Positions 45,631 to 55,073 are shown, numbered from the stretch's first letter. The stretch is 64,000 nucleotides of DNA from Halomonas halocynthiae DSM 14573 (GCF_000425725.1 NZ_KE384440.1:62001-126000); one strand, 5' to 3'. Numbers and translations: made by a program. The notes: generated by a model from the sequence alone, not told the origin.

Positions 45631-46865
45631 TACACCCTCCACCAGCGCTTAGGCGCTACGTTGACTGCCGCTATGTCTCGAGGAATCTCTCGGGCGATGG
45701 TGTGGATCTCTTGGTAGATGTCCATGCCGCCCGACCAGGCATTGAGACGCTCACGCCACTGCTCCCAGGGACCGGGGTTGAACTCGGGAGCGCACCGGCG
45801 TTCTGCTTCGGCGCGAATTTCGTCTGATAGCGGCGCGACTCGTACATTGTTCTCGGCAAACACGGTACCGGATGCCGGTTGCTCGGTGGCGCCGACGATC
45901 TGGTAGCGGCCGGCCTCGTTCATGCCCTGGGTGAAAATCTGTGCGGCATACGCCGACTCCATTACCTGTTCCTGCAACTCACTGCCCAGGCTCTCGAACT
46001 TGGACAGGTTCATTGCGGTGTGCTCGGTACCGGCGAAGAAGCGTAGATCGACCGCCTGAGAGACGACCGGAGCCATGCCGGCATAGGCGACTGCACTCAT
46101 CCAGGTCTCGGCGCCGTCGAGCAGGCCCTGACGCAGGCCGTCGAGGGTTTCTTCCCAGGCTACCGGTACCGGGTTCAGATCCAGCTGCTCCATGGCGATG
46201 CGTCCCATCTGGGTGCCGGTGACGCGGTTCTTGGTGCCTTGAAGCTGTTCAAGGCTCGTGACCAGCGGTTTATCGGCCCAGTTGAGGCCCATCATGAGCC
46301 CGCGCAGGTCGCAGTGAGTGAAGAGAAACTGCAGATTGTGGCGCTGGCGTAGCGGCTCTCTCAGTAGTGCCTCGCTGCGGGGATCATAGAAGAAATGAAA
46401 CATTGAGGCGACGCTCGGGAACATGTAGGCGAAATCCAGCACGTTCAGGTAGGGCGCGCCACCCGCCGAGTTTTGGGTGGAGGCGGAGAAGATGTCGACG
46501 ATGCCTTGCTGAGCCTTGCTGACGCAATCGAGCTGATTGCAGATCTCGTTACTGCCCATGAACTCGACTCGGATGGCGCCGTTGGTGCGTTCCTCAAGAT
46601 CGCGTGCAAAGAACAGTTGCCCAGACTTTTGGAGATCGAGGTTGCGCGCATTGAAGCCTGAGGCACCGAAACGCAGCTGGAACTTCGGCTCACTCTGATA
46701 GCGACGTTGCTGTTCGGAATCGGCGGCTCGAGCCAGGTTGCTGACGGTGAGGCTGGCGCCGAGGCCTCCGGCGGCGAGCAGCGTCGAGGTCATACCGAAG
46801 CGCCCGGAGATATTGAGAAAGTCGCGCCGCGAGAGGCCGGAACGGTTGAACTGAGTTAGAGACAT
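45630..46865 (-). CDS. TRAP transporter solute-binding protein with Tat signal (DctP), second system
   Basis: A 411-residue DctP-type binding protein, longer than the usual 330. The N terminus carries a twin-arginine signal: SRRDFLNISG at about residues 12-21, followed by a hydrophobic stretch and cleavage near ARA. Export in folded form by Tat is unusual for DctP proteins, most of which use Sec. Family features include LQGTKNRVTGTQMGRIA and the WEETLDGLRQGLLDGAETW block. It is the first gene of the operon and divergent from the GMC oxidoreductase, so it probably binds the substrate of that enzyme. Confidence 0.87.
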   Translation of the reverse strand: MSLTQFNRSGLSRRDFLNISGRFGMTSTLLAAGGLGASLTVSNLARAADSEQQRRYQSEPKFQLRFGASGFNARNLDLQKSGQLFFARDLEERTNGAIRVEFMGSNEICNQLDCVSKAQQGIVDIFSASTQNSAGGAPYLNVLDFAYMFPSVASMFHFFYDPRSEALLREPLRQRHNLQFLFTHCDLRGLMMGLNWADKPLVTSLEQLQGTKNRVTGTQMGRIAMEQLDLNPVPVAWEETLDGLRQGLLDGAETWMSAVAYAGMAPVVSQAVDLRFFAGTEHTAMNLSKFESLGSELQEQVMESAYAAQIFTQGMNEAGRYQIVGATEQPASGTVFAENNVRVAPLSDEIRAEAERRCAPEFNPGPWEQWRERLNAWSGGMDIYQEIHTIAREIPRDIAAVNVAPKRWWRV

Positions 46866-46988
46866 GTGGCGTTGCTCCCGAATCTTGTGGTTGATCTTTT
46901 GGGGATGCGTGTGGTCTGGCGTGATAACAGGGATTGCCGTGAACCGCCATACTCACCATAGAGTGCGATTCTTCACAGATCAAGAAAT

Positions 46989-47057
46989 TGATTTTTTTTG
47001 TATCAACATTGACCTTTATTTTATTTGTTATCATTATTGTTGAGACAAAATGTATCA
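46989..47057 (+). promoter_or_regulatory. Promoter of the GMC oxidoreductase with two candidate IclR operators
   Basis: TTGACC (47009-47014), a 17-nt spacer and CATTAT (47032-47037) make a sigma70-type promoter. It is flanked by 7-3-7 inverted repeats TGATTTT-TTT-TGTATCA (46989-47005) and TGAGACA-AAA-TGTATCA (47041-47057), sharing the half-site TGTATCA. The layout matches the xsc promoter: one site upstream of -35, one just downstream of -10. Confidence 0.62.
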
Positions 47058-47075
47058 ATAAAATGGTGATTTGCA

Positions 47076-48710
47076 ATGAAATCAACAACTCCAACGCAAG
47101 ACGCCTACGACTTCGTGATCGTCGGTGCTGGCTCGGCAGGCTGTGTGCTCGCCAACCGCCTCAGTGAGGACCCCGAGGTGTCGGTGCTGTTGCTGGAGGC
47201 CGGCGGTGCCGACTGGAACCCTTGGATCCATGTTCCGGTAGGGTACTTCAAAACCATGCACAATCCGGCCACCGACTGGTGCTACATGACCGACTCGGAT
47301 AAGGGCATCAAGGGACGTCAGCTGCAATGGCCCCGTGGCAAGGTCCTGGGTGGGTCGAGTTCTTTGAACGGATTGCTGTATATCCGCGGTCAGCGTGAGG
47401 ACTATGATGACTGGGCCGCGGCGGGTAACGCTGGCTGGAATTACGATGCGGTGTTGCCCTATTTCAAAAAATCCGAGTGCCAGGAGCGTGGCGCCGACGC
47501 TTATCATGGTACGGATGGCCCCTTGAAAGTTTCGGACCTCAGGTTGCGCCGTGAGATTGCCGAACGTTTTATCGAGGCGGCCAAGGCGGCTGGTATTCCC
47601 GAAAATCCCGATGTCAATGGCGCGACTCAGGAAGGCGTTGGTTACTTTCAGCAGACGTCCTATAAAGGCTTTCGTTGCTCGACGGCCAAGGCGTTTCTGC
47701 GCCCGGCGCTCAAGCGTAGCAACCTGACCCTCATCAAGCGGGCCCATTGCCAGCAGCTGCTGCTTGAAGGCAAGCGCGTGATAGGTGTGGAGTACCGTCA
47801 GGGAGAGCGGGTGCAGCGGGTGAGAGCCAATCATGAGGTACTGTTGTCCAGCGGTGCCATTGGCTCTCCCCAGATACTGCAGTGCTCGGGTATCGGTAAC
47901 CGTGAGCACCTGAACGAGGTCGGGGTTGAATGCCTCCATGAACTGCCCGGTGTGGGTGAGAACCTCCAGGACCACCTGCAAATCCGGCTGGTGTTCAAGA
48001 CACGCTGCAGGACGCTGAATGACGAGGTGCGTCATCCCCTCAAGAAACTGGCGGTGGGCACTCAATATGCACTGACTCGTACCGGCCCTTTGACTCTTGC
48101 CGCCAGCCAGGTGTGCGTCTTTACCCGGTCGCGGGATGACCTTGAACGTCCGGATCTCCAGTTTCATATGCAGCCACTTTCTGCCGATAAGCCTGCCGAA
48201 GGCGTGCATCCATTCTCCGCTTTCACCGCGTCTGTCTGCCAGCTGCGTCCCGCGAGCCGCGGGGCAATTCGTATCACCAGTCCCGATCCCGCCGTCTATC
48301 CTTCAATTCAGCCGAACTACCTGAGCGAGGAGGAGGACTGTCGGGTCGCGGTGGATGCGATCAAGGTTGCGCGGCGCATCGCCGCACAGAGGCCGCTGGC
48401 CGAGGTTATCACCGACGAGTATGTGCCCGGCACCCAGTACCAGAGCGACGAGGAACTTCTCGAGGCCGCTCGCCAGTATAGTCAAACCATCTATCATCCT
48501 GCGGGCACATGCAAAATGGGGAGTGACCCCTTGGCGGTGGTGGATGACCGGTTGAGTGTACATGGGTTGGAGGGAGTGCGCGTAGTCGATGCCTCAATTA
48601 TGCCGGTCATCGTCTCCGGTAATACCAATGCGCCTACCATCATGATTGCCGAGAAGGCCGCCGACATGATCAAGATGACATATGGCGCCTCGCGAGCCGC
48701 CGACCGATAG
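47076..48710 (+). CDS. GMC-family FAD oxidoreductase, probable isethionate dehydrogenase (IseJ-like)
   Basis: A 544-residue glucose-methanol-choline oxidoreductase. The FAD motif FVIVGAGSAGCVLANRLSED is at about residues 13-32, GMC signature 1 GKVLGGSSSLNGLLYIRG at about 89-106, signature 2 SSGAIGSPQILQCSGIG at about 259-275, and the catalytic His-Asn pair at His474 (HPAGTCKMG) and Asn516 (SGNTNAPT). It looks like choline dehydrogenase but sits alone, without BetB or BetI, facing a TRAP operon and near xsc. In described isethionate pathways a GMC protein (IseJ) oxidises isethionate to sulfoacetaldehyde, which fits. Choline or another alcohol remains possible. Confidence 0.8.
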   Translation: MKSTTPTQDAYDFVIVGAGSAGCVLANRLSEDPEVSVLLLEAGGADWNPWIHVPVGYFKTMHNPATDWCYMTDSDKGIKGRQLQWPRGKVLGGSSSLNGLLYIRGQREDYDDWAAAGNAGWNYDAVLPYFKKSECQERGADAYHGTDGPLKVSDLRLRREIAERFIEAAKAAGIPENPDVNGATQEGVGYFQQTSYKGFRCSTAKAFLRPALKRSNLTLIKRAHCQQLLLEGKRVIGVEYRQGERVQRVRANHEVLLSSGAIGSPQILQCSGIGNREHLNEVGVECLHELPGVGENLQDHLQIRLVFKTRCRTLNDEVRHPLKKLAVGTQYALTRTGPLTLAASQVCVFTRSRDDLERPDLQFHMQPLSADKPAEGVHPFSAFTASVCQLRPASRGAIRITSPDPAVYPSIQPNYLSEEEDCRVAVDAIKVARRIAAQRPLAEVITDEYVPGTQYQSDEELLEAARQYSQTIYHPAGTCKMGSDPLAVVDDRLSVHGLEGVRVVDASIMPVIVSGNTNAPTIMIAEKAADMIKMTYGASRAADR

Positions 48711-48961
48711 TTAGGCGTTGGCCTCAAGTTCGGTGGGTAACTGGTGCTAACCCTGACGGGGTGTTCGAGGCAGCATGCGTTTTAAGGGCCACCATGTGTA
48801 TCCCGTTCGCGCATGAGCGCAATATCAAGCGGGTGCGGTCACGATTCAGGCCGATTCGAGCCGATGATTCTAACAATAAGCGGGGCACTCAGGTTGTTGG
48901 GTACCCCTGTCGATAAAGGCGGCAATCTGGTCTGGCCCAGACTGCCGAGGGAGAAATTGTC

Positions 48962-49999
48962 ATGCCCAGTTTCGAAGCCTCCAGGCTTTCCCCGTCGCGC
49001 TTAGTGAGTGCCTTTCAGCAGAGAATGCCGGGTGTACTGATCTGTATTACTATTGCCTTGGCAACTACCTTCATCGCCGACCACTACGGAGGGCCAACAC
49101 TGCTTTATGCCCTGCTGTTCGGAATGACCCTGCATTTTCTCTCCGAAGAGGGGCGTTGCCTAGCAGGTGTTGAGTTCTCGGCACGGGCGATTTTGCGTCT
49201 TGGCGTGGCCTTGCTTGGTGTGCGGATCACCATCGAGGAGGTCGCCGAACTTGGTATCGGGCCGGTGTTGACGGTGATCTGTGGAGTTGCCTTCACCATC
49301 GCTTTTGGTGCGGTAATGGCACGTCTGCTGAAGCTTGATCGAGATATGGGGCTACTCACTGGTGGCTCGGTGGCGATCTGCGGGGCGTCGGCGGCGTTGG
49401 CGTTGTCGGCGGTGATGCCACGTCACGCGACTCATGAGCGTAATACCATCATGACAGTGGTGGGCGTTACCACGTTGTCTACCCTGGCCATGATCACCTA
49501 TCCGTTGATCGTCGGAATCCTGGGCCTGAACAATACCGAAGCCGGTATTTTTCTCGGTGGCACCATTCATGACGTGGCCCAAGTGGTGGGCGCTGGCTAC
49601 ATGATCTCCCAGGATACCGGTGATGTTTCGACCTTCGTCAAGTTGCTGCGCGTGGCCATGCTGGTGCCGGCGGTGATGGCATTCATGTTCCTGTTCCGTC
49701 AGCACCGCCAAGAGGAAGGAAGTAATCGCAAGGTCCCCATGCTACCTAGCTTTCTGGTGGTCTTCGTGGTTCTGGTAATCATCAACAGCCTGGGATGGAT
49801 TCCGCCGATGGTAGCCGAGGGTTTTACTGATTTGTCGCGCTGGTGCCTTGTAACGGCGATTGCAGCTTTGGGTATTAAAACCTCGTTCCAGAAGCTAGCT
49901 GTGGTGGGGTGGAGGCCGGTGATTTTAATGGTAGCTGAAACGTTGTTTTTATTGCTGTTGGTGCTGGTTTTTATTCAGACAAATCTTATAAGCCTTTAG
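48962..49999 (+). CDS. YeiH-family putative sulfate/sulfite exporter
   Basis: A 345-residue membrane protein of the YeiH (UPF0324, PSE) family with about ten helices. Conserved segments include LRLGVALLGVRI, GGSVAICGASAALALSAV and LGGTIHDVAQVVGAGY. Members are found in several sulfonate-degradation clusters and are proposed to export sulfate or sulfite. It is co-directional with the GMC gene, 251 nt downstream. Together with TauE at 23 kb this gives the island two candidate exporters. The substrate is inferred only from context. Confidence 0.85.
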   Translation: MPSFEASRLSPSRLVSAFQQRMPGVLICITIALATTFIADHYGGPTLLYALLFGMTLHFLSEEGRCLAGVEFSARAILRLGVALLGVRITIEEVAELGIGPVLTVICGVAFTIAFGAVMARLLKLDRDMGLLTGGSVAICGASAALALSAVMPRHATHERNTIMTVVGVTTLSTLAMITYPLIVGILGLNNTEAGIFLGGTIHDVAQVVGAGYMISQDTGDVSTFVKLLRVAMLVPAVMAFMFLFRQHRQEEGSNRKVPMLPSFLVVFVVLVIINSLGWIPPMVAEGFTDLSRWCLVTAIAALGIKTSFQKLAVVGWRPVILMVAETLFLLLLVLVFIQTNLISL

Positions 50000-50344
50000 T
50001 AATTGAGCCACTCTGCTATAAGTGTTTGCGAGAATATTTCAAAATTGTATAAGTGGTAGTTTTTTAGCTATTTTGAGTTGGTAATATAGAGTATTTTGTT
50101 GCTGGGCAAGACAATGTAAAAAATGGCGTTTGTCAAGCGACTTCGTCCTATATGGTTTTGAAAAAATGTCTCACACAAAATGAGCCGCCCCTTCAATAAT
50201 TGGATGGCCTACTTAGACGACGCGAAAGGCCTCGGTTATGTGCTGCGGGCGTTTAGCGTCATCTCGATGCGTTTGTGGTGTAGTAAGCAATGGGAGTATT
50301 AAAGGGAAGGACATATTTGCTAAACGTGTGATGTTTTAGCTAGG
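50000..50344. other. Intergenic region at the right edge of the island
   Basis: About 345 bp, AT-rich after the exporter gene. A 40-codon plus-strand frame (50180-50302) has no ribosome binding site or family match. I see no gene, repeat or attachment site here. Confidence 0.5.
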
Positions 50345-50833
50345 TCAGCGCGTTAGCTGCTTTAGTACCTTTTCTGCGCTGCTGTCTTCAATAACGCCGC
50401 GCTGGGTGTCAATGCCGAGGTAACTGACTACGCCGTCGTCAATAATCATGGCAAAGCGCTTGCTGCGTGTGCCCATTCCGCCAGCGCTGGCGTCCATGTC
50501 TAGCCCCAGTGCCCGAGTCAGTTCGGCGTTGCCATCGGCCAGCATGATGATTTCATCGGCGCTTTGGTCTTTTTGCCAGGCGTTAAGGACGAAGGCATCG
50601 TTGACTGCGAGGCAGGCAATGGCATCAACACCAGCCGCCTTTAGCGCGCTGGCCTGCTTGACGAAGCCGGGCATGTGGTGGTTAGAGCAGCCGGGAGTGA
50701 AGGCGCCAGGTACAGCAAAAATCACCACGCGGCGGCCGGCGAGAAAATCGCCAAGCGCTAAATTTTCGGGGCCGTCTTCGCCGTTGGTTTTGATGGTTAG
50801 GGCGGGGAAGTGCGCGCCAATGGCAATGGTCAT
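50345..50833 (-). CDS. Peroxiredoxin (Prx5/AhpE-type, redoxin family)
   Basis: A 162-residue thioredoxin-fold peroxidase. The peroxidatic Cys is in PGAFTPGCSNHHMPGF (about residues 42-57), the Prx5-type signature. It reduces hydroperoxides, probably with glutathione/glutaredoxin as in related bacterial enzymes. The C terminus is short and no resolving Cys is obvious; one Cys (IACLAV) lies in a buried strand. A broken paralogue in the same orientation lies at 17535-17795, at the other edge of the sulfonate island. Confidence 0.92.
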   Translation of the reverse strand: MTIAIGAHFPALTIKTNGEDGPENLALGDFLAGRRVVIFAVPGAFTPGCSNHHMPGFVKQASALKAAGVDAIACLAVNDAFVLNAWQKDQSADEIIMLADGNAELTRALGLDMDASAGGMGTRSKRFAMIIDDGVVSYLGIDTQRGVIEDSSAEKVLKQLTR

Positions 50834-50948
50834 GGTTACTTTCCTTCTTCTGGATTGACTTAAATTATCCTGGGATGGCCGCTGGTGTTGTTAAACGTGT
50901 TGCTTGCGGTAGTCCAGTATGCGTCAGGCTTTTGATTCTATCATCGAT

Positions 50949-50990
50949 AAAAGAAGCGCCCCACACAATGCGTGTGGGGCGCTTCTTTAT
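50949..50990 (-). terminator. Intrinsic terminator after the M23 peptidase gene
   Basis: A long perfect stem (AAAGAAGCGCCCCACAC with its complement) encloses a short loop and has T-rich flanks on both sides. It ends the minus-strand peptidase transcript about 50 nt after the stop. Confidence 0.88.
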
Positions 50991-51041
50991 GCTAGCAAGG
51001 CTTGCTGCTGGAGGCGAAAAGAACAAAAGCGTTTCGCAGCG

Positions 51042-52784
51042 TTAGCTTTCGTCGCTGTTGTCGCTATTTTTGCTGGCTCTATTGGCCACAACAGTGCCGG
51101 TTTTTCCGCTTTCTAGTGTGGCAACTAATGGTTCAGCCGTTGCTTGAAAGGCGACCAGAGTGCTGCCGCTTAGGCTGCGGTTTTCTGGCAGGGGGACGGT
51201 CATGGCGTTGACTTGGCGGTTGTTGACCAAGACTTCGTAGTGCAAGTGAGGGCCTGTGCTGCGACCTGTGTTGCCTGAAAGGGCGATACGCTCTCCCATG
51301 CTGACGCGCTGGTTATTCTTGACCAGTGCTCGTGACAGGTGCAGGTAGCGTGTTTTATAGCCATTGTCATGAAGGATTTCAATATAGCGTCCAGCGGCGG
51401 GGTGGTTGCCTATTTTCACCACTCGGCCGTCAGAAGGAGCGTTGATGCTGGTGCCGACAGGCATAGCAAAGTCGGTGCCTTTGTGGGGGCTGATTCGGCC
51501 AGTGACGGGGTGGCGTCTGGCGGGGTTGAAGTGAGAGCTTAGGCGGTAGCTGCCATCAAATGGACGGCGGTCAAATGCTGGGTCTAGGCTTTCACCATCA
51601 GGGGTGTAGAACTTGTTGTCGTCAGGGTTGCGAATCAGTGTGATGCTTGCCTGTTCGCCATCATAATTGACGGCAAGAATGCGTGGGTCAAGATAGTGAC
51701 CATCGATCAAATCTGTTTCGACCAGTACTTGAAAGTTGTCTCCGCGACGGGTATCGCGACGAAAATCGATTTTCTTTTCCAGTACCTGTGATAGCTCAGA
51801 AACTTCAGTGCTAGTCAGGCCGGTAGTTTGTGCTGAGCGAGTGAAGCTGCCACTGATTTTGCCGGCGTATAGGCGTTGGGTGGCTTCGCCTTCACGCTCA
51901 ATGGTGGCCATTTTAAAGCTATCAGCGTCGCGTGTGATCATGTAGCCCGAGCGGGGGGTTTCCATGATGCGCAGAGATATCAGTTTGCCGCTAGCGTCCA
52001 GCTGATAGTCGAAGCGATCACCGACACGCCAACGGTCGAATACCTTGGTATCAGGAAGGCTGGCGAGCAGGTTGGCGACATCGCTGTAACCCATGGAGAA
52101 GTTTTGTTCGGCCAGTTTGGTAAAGGTGTCGCCGCGTTTGACGCTGTATGTTTCCCACTCGGGAATATAGGGCGTATCTGCGGCAATTTCATGCTCGAGA
52201 AGCACGGGGCCAATAATCTGGTCTTCACCGAATATCGCCAGCTCTTCGTCGCTAACCTCTTCATAGGAGGTGGCATCAAGAATGGTTGGCTGGTGGCTGG
52301 ATTGGTCGACGACGTTGACTGCCACTTGGTGAGCCGTGTTGTCTATCGTTGCTTGGCTCGTTTTTGCGCCTGATTGCAAGGCGCTGCTCGGCTCGGCTTG
52401 GTTGCTCGGTGCAGGTGTTGCTGCTGTCGTAGCCGCAATCGCTGTGCTGCTTGCTGAAGAGGTTGGCAGCAGCGGTGTGGATGAGCTGTTCAACGCCTGT
52501 ATCGCAGTTTCTATCGTGTCTTTAATCGGATAGCTGAGATAGTGCAGCGGAAGGGGAGAGCTATCTGCTGAGCTGTTTTGCTGTAAGGCGACAAGCTGCA
52601 AGGAGGGTAGGCTTGGCAGACTTTTCGCATCCAAAGGTACAAGTACCGTACGCTGCACGGGCTTGTAATTGCCAATGTCATTGACAGTGGCAATAATTTT
52701 ATTCACTCCCAGCACAGTAACCATTGTTGCAATAGGTAAAAGTAATATTTTGTGCGTGCGGGGTAGTGAGCTGAGTATCCGCAT
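51042..52784 (-). CDS. M23-family murein endopeptidase (MepM/OapA-like)
   Basis: A 580-residue envelope protein. One N-terminal membrane anchor (KILLLPIATMVTVLGVNKII) precedes a low-complexity Ser/Ala/Thr-rich region (about residues 75-150). An OapA/LysM-like segment follows (SVKRGDTFTKLAEQNFSMGY, about 213-232). The C-terminal LytM domain has zinc ligands in HKGTDFAMP and HLHYEV, with intact catalytic H-x-H. It likely cleaves peptidoglycan cross-links during cell elongation. The start is ATG 52784; a terminator follows the stop. Confidence 0.92.
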   Translation of the reverse strand: MRILSSLPRTHKILLLPIATMVTVLGVNKIIATVNDIGNYKPVQRTVLVPLDAKSLPSLPSLQLVALQQNSSADSSPLPLHYLSYPIKDTIETAIQALNSSSTPLLPTSSASSTAIAATTAATPAPSNQAEPSSALQSGAKTSQATIDNTAHQVAVNVVDQSSHQPTILDATSYEEVSDEELAIFGEDQIIGPVLLEHEIAADTPYIPEWETYSVKRGDTFTKLAEQNFSMGYSDVANLLASLPDTKVFDRWRVGDRFDYQLDASGKLISLRIMETPRSGYMITRDADSFKMATIEREGEATQRLYAGKISGSFTRSAQTTGLTSTEVSELSQVLEKKIDFRRDTRRGDNFQVLVETDLIDGHYLDPRILAVNYDGEQASITLIRNPDDNKFYTPDGESLDPAFDRRPFDGSYRLSSHFNPARRHPVTGRISPHKGTDFAMPVGTSINAPSDGRVVKIGNHPAAGRYIEILHDNGYKTRYLHLSRALVKNNQRVSMGERIALSGNTGRSTGPHLHYEVLVNNRQVNAMTVPLPENRSLSGSTLVAFQATAEPLVATLESGKTGTVVANRASKNSDNSDES

Positions 52785-53363
52785 CGAGTTAACCGTGTAA
52801 AATTAAATAAAAAAGAAAAAAGAGAGTAAAACGCTTGCGAAACTTACCCTAAGATACGTTTCTTTTCTAGACTGGTTTTGTATCCAGTGATCCCTGTGCC
52901 CACTGTGGCTGCCATGGGCTGGATGTATTATAGGCGGCAGGTATTTAACGTCTGACGACAATCAAGCGCTAGCCAGCTCAGTATTATGGTGGTAGTATAC
53001 GACCTCCTCGCATGTGTTGACCCCACCATCATGACGCTGCGACCCACCGTATATATGCCAGTAATCAGTCGGCGTAAGGTGGCGAAGTCGCAGTAACGCT
53101 GGGCTGAGTAGCCTATCGCGTTTGACGTGTGTAGATGGCGCGCTGAATATGTATTTTCCACCCAGGTAAATACGGCGCAAACGGTCGCCACGAAGGTTGT
53201 TGCTTGTTTTTTATACGACAGCAGCAGCCCATGCTAGGTGCGACCGGTGTCCCCGACTCCGTTACTGACGTTCTGCTTAGCGCAGGACTTGCGTGTTATT
53301 GCCGCGTCTGGGGACGCCTATACTGTTTTTTGCCGGTCCTACCGGCCTACCAAGGTGTGATTA
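52785..53363. other. Divergent intergenic region between the M23 peptidase and deaD
   Basis: About 580 bp without a convincing gene. It holds both divergent promoters. The part next to deaD is long enough for an extended 5' leader. Open frames here on the minus strand (up to 87 codons) have no family resemblance. Confidence 0.55.
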
Positions 53364-55073
53364 ATGACCACGACTTCTGTCGCCTCGCCGAGCTTCGGTG
53401 AACTGGCCCTGTTGCCTGCTATTCATTCTGCCATCGAGACTCTTGGCTACAAGACTCCATCGCCGATTCAGGCACAGACTATTCCAGCATTGCTGGAAGG
53501 TCGCGACATGCTGGGCCAAGCCCAGACCGGTACCGGTAAGACCGCTGCTTTTGCTTTACCTTTGCTTTCTCGCCTCGATCTTGATCGTCGCGCTACTCAA
53601 GTGCTAGTGATGGCACCGACTCGTGAGCTGGCTCAGCAAGTCGCCATGTCATTCACCCGCTATGGCCAGAACCTTAAAGGGCTGGAAGTTGCTGTACTCT
53701 GTGGTGGTATGGAGTATCGCGAGCAACTGATGGCGCTGCGCCGTGGTGCGCAGGTAGTGGTGGGTACGCCGGGCCGCATCATCGATCACCTTGATCGTAA
53801 AAGCCTCAAGTTAGATGGCTTGTCTGCGCTGGTGCTTGATGAAGCTGACGAAATGCTGCGCATGGGCTTCATCGACGATGTTAAACGTGTCGTTGCCGAT
53901 ACCCCGAAAGATGCTCAGCGAGTGTTTTTCTCAGCAACGTTGCCACGTGAAATTGAGCGTATCGTTAACCGCTACTTGGTCGACCCTGTCAAAGTAGCTA
54001 TCGAATCGCGTGCCTCTAGCGGTGACAACATTGAACAGCGTCGGGTTCGTGTTGATGGCGGTGCCAAGCTGGAAGCGTTGTCGCGCATCCTGGAAGTTGA
54101 GCCTGTTGATGCGGCAATTGTGTTTGTTCGCACTCGTGCTGCGTGTACCACATTGACCGAGCAGCTGACGGCGCGTGGCATCAATGCGGCGGGTTTGTCT
54201 GGCGACCTGGACCAAAGCTTGCGTGAGCGTACGATTACGCGCCTGAAGCGTGGCAAGGTTGATGTGCTGATCGCTACTGATGTTGCTGCACGTGGTTTGG
54301 ACGTCCCGCGCATTACTCACGTGATTAACTATGATCTGCCCCAAGATGCTGAGGCATACACGCACCGTATCGGACGCACAGGCCGTGCTGGCCGTGATGG
54401 TATTGCGATCACTTTTGCTGGGAATCGTGAAGGCCGTAAAGTGGGCTGGCTCGAGCAGGCCAATGGCCAGAAAATGGCGGATATGGAACTGCCTGACGAG
54501 GCTGCGATTCGCGCTCACCGTGACGAAGTGTTCCACCAGCGTGTCATCGCTTCGCTGACGCGCGGTGCGGAAGAGCAACAGGCACTGATTGAGCGCTTGG
54601 TTGAAGAAGGTCATGACCCGCTAGAACTGGCTTGTGTCTTCGCGTCTATGGCGCGTGCTGATGAGGTACCAATTGGCCGTTTGCAGCCGCAGTGTAAAGA
54701 GCGTAACAACAGTAGCGACCGTGCCTCTGGCCGCAGCGAGCGTGGCCCGCGTCGAGAGCGTGCGCCTAGCGAAGGGATGACCCGTTACCGTGTTTCCGTG
54801 GGCCATAAAGATGGGGTTAAGCCGGGGCAATTGGTAGGTGCGTTGGCGAATGAAGGCGGTATCGAAGGGAATCGCATTGGTCGTATTGATATTCGCAATG
54901 GTTTCTCGGTGGTTGAGCTGCCCAATAGCTTGCCGGCCAGCATTTTGACAAAAATGGCTCGTGCCCGCGTTGCGGGTCGTGCGCTGGAAATCAGTGAAGA
55001 TCGTGCGCCCGAGCGTGCGCCGCGTCGTCGTCGTGATGACAGCGGCCCAGTTCCTCGCCGTGAAAGAGCCTGA
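53364..55073 (+). CDS. deaD: DEAD-box ATP-dependent RNA helicase (DeaD/CsdA)
   Basis: A 569-residue helicase. All motifs are visible: Q motif (TPSPIQAQTIP), I AQTGTGKT, Ia PTRELAQQ, Ib TPGR, II DEAD (VLDEADEML), III SAT, IV IVFVRT, V ATDVAARGLD, VI HRIGRTGRAGR. A C-terminal RNA-binding extension follows: a DbpA-like RNA-binding fold (about residues 470-545; TRYRVSVGHKDGVKPGQLVG) and an Arg-rich tail. DeaD remodels structured RNA in ribosome assembly and in the cold. It is monocistronic with a terminator hairpin at 55144-55179. Confidence 0.95.
   Translation: MTTTSVASPSFGELALLPAIHSAIETLGYKTPSPIQAQTIPALLEGRDMLGQAQTGTGKTAAFALPLLSRLDLDRRATQVLVMAPTRELAQQVAMSFTRYGQNLKGLEVAVLCGGMEYREQLMALRRGAQVVVGTPGRIIDHLDRKSLKLDGLSALVLDEADEMLRMGFIDDVKRVVADTPKDAQRVFFSATLPREIERIVNRYLVDPVKVAIESRASSGDNIEQRRVRVDGGAKLEALSRILEVEPVDAAIVFVRTRAACTTLTEQLTARGINAAGLSGDLDQSLRERTITRLKRGKVDVLIATDVAARGLDVPRITHVINYDLPQDAEAYTHRIGRTGRAGRDGIAITFAGNREGRKVGWLEQANGQKMADMELPDEAAIRAHRDEVFHQRVIASLTRGAEEQQALIERLVEEGHDPLELACVFASMARADEVPIGRLQPQCKERNNSSDRASGRSERGPRRERAPSEGMTRYRVSVGHKDGVKPGQLVGALANEGGIEGNRIGRIDIRNGFSVVELPNSLPASILTKMARARVAGRALEISEDRAPERAPRRRRDDSGPVPRRERA

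Noticed and set aside
47082-48209. A 375-codon minus-strand open frame opposite the GMC oxidoreductase
   Set aside because: It is a shadow of a well-supported gene with all GMC motifs on the plus strand, and its product has no family features.
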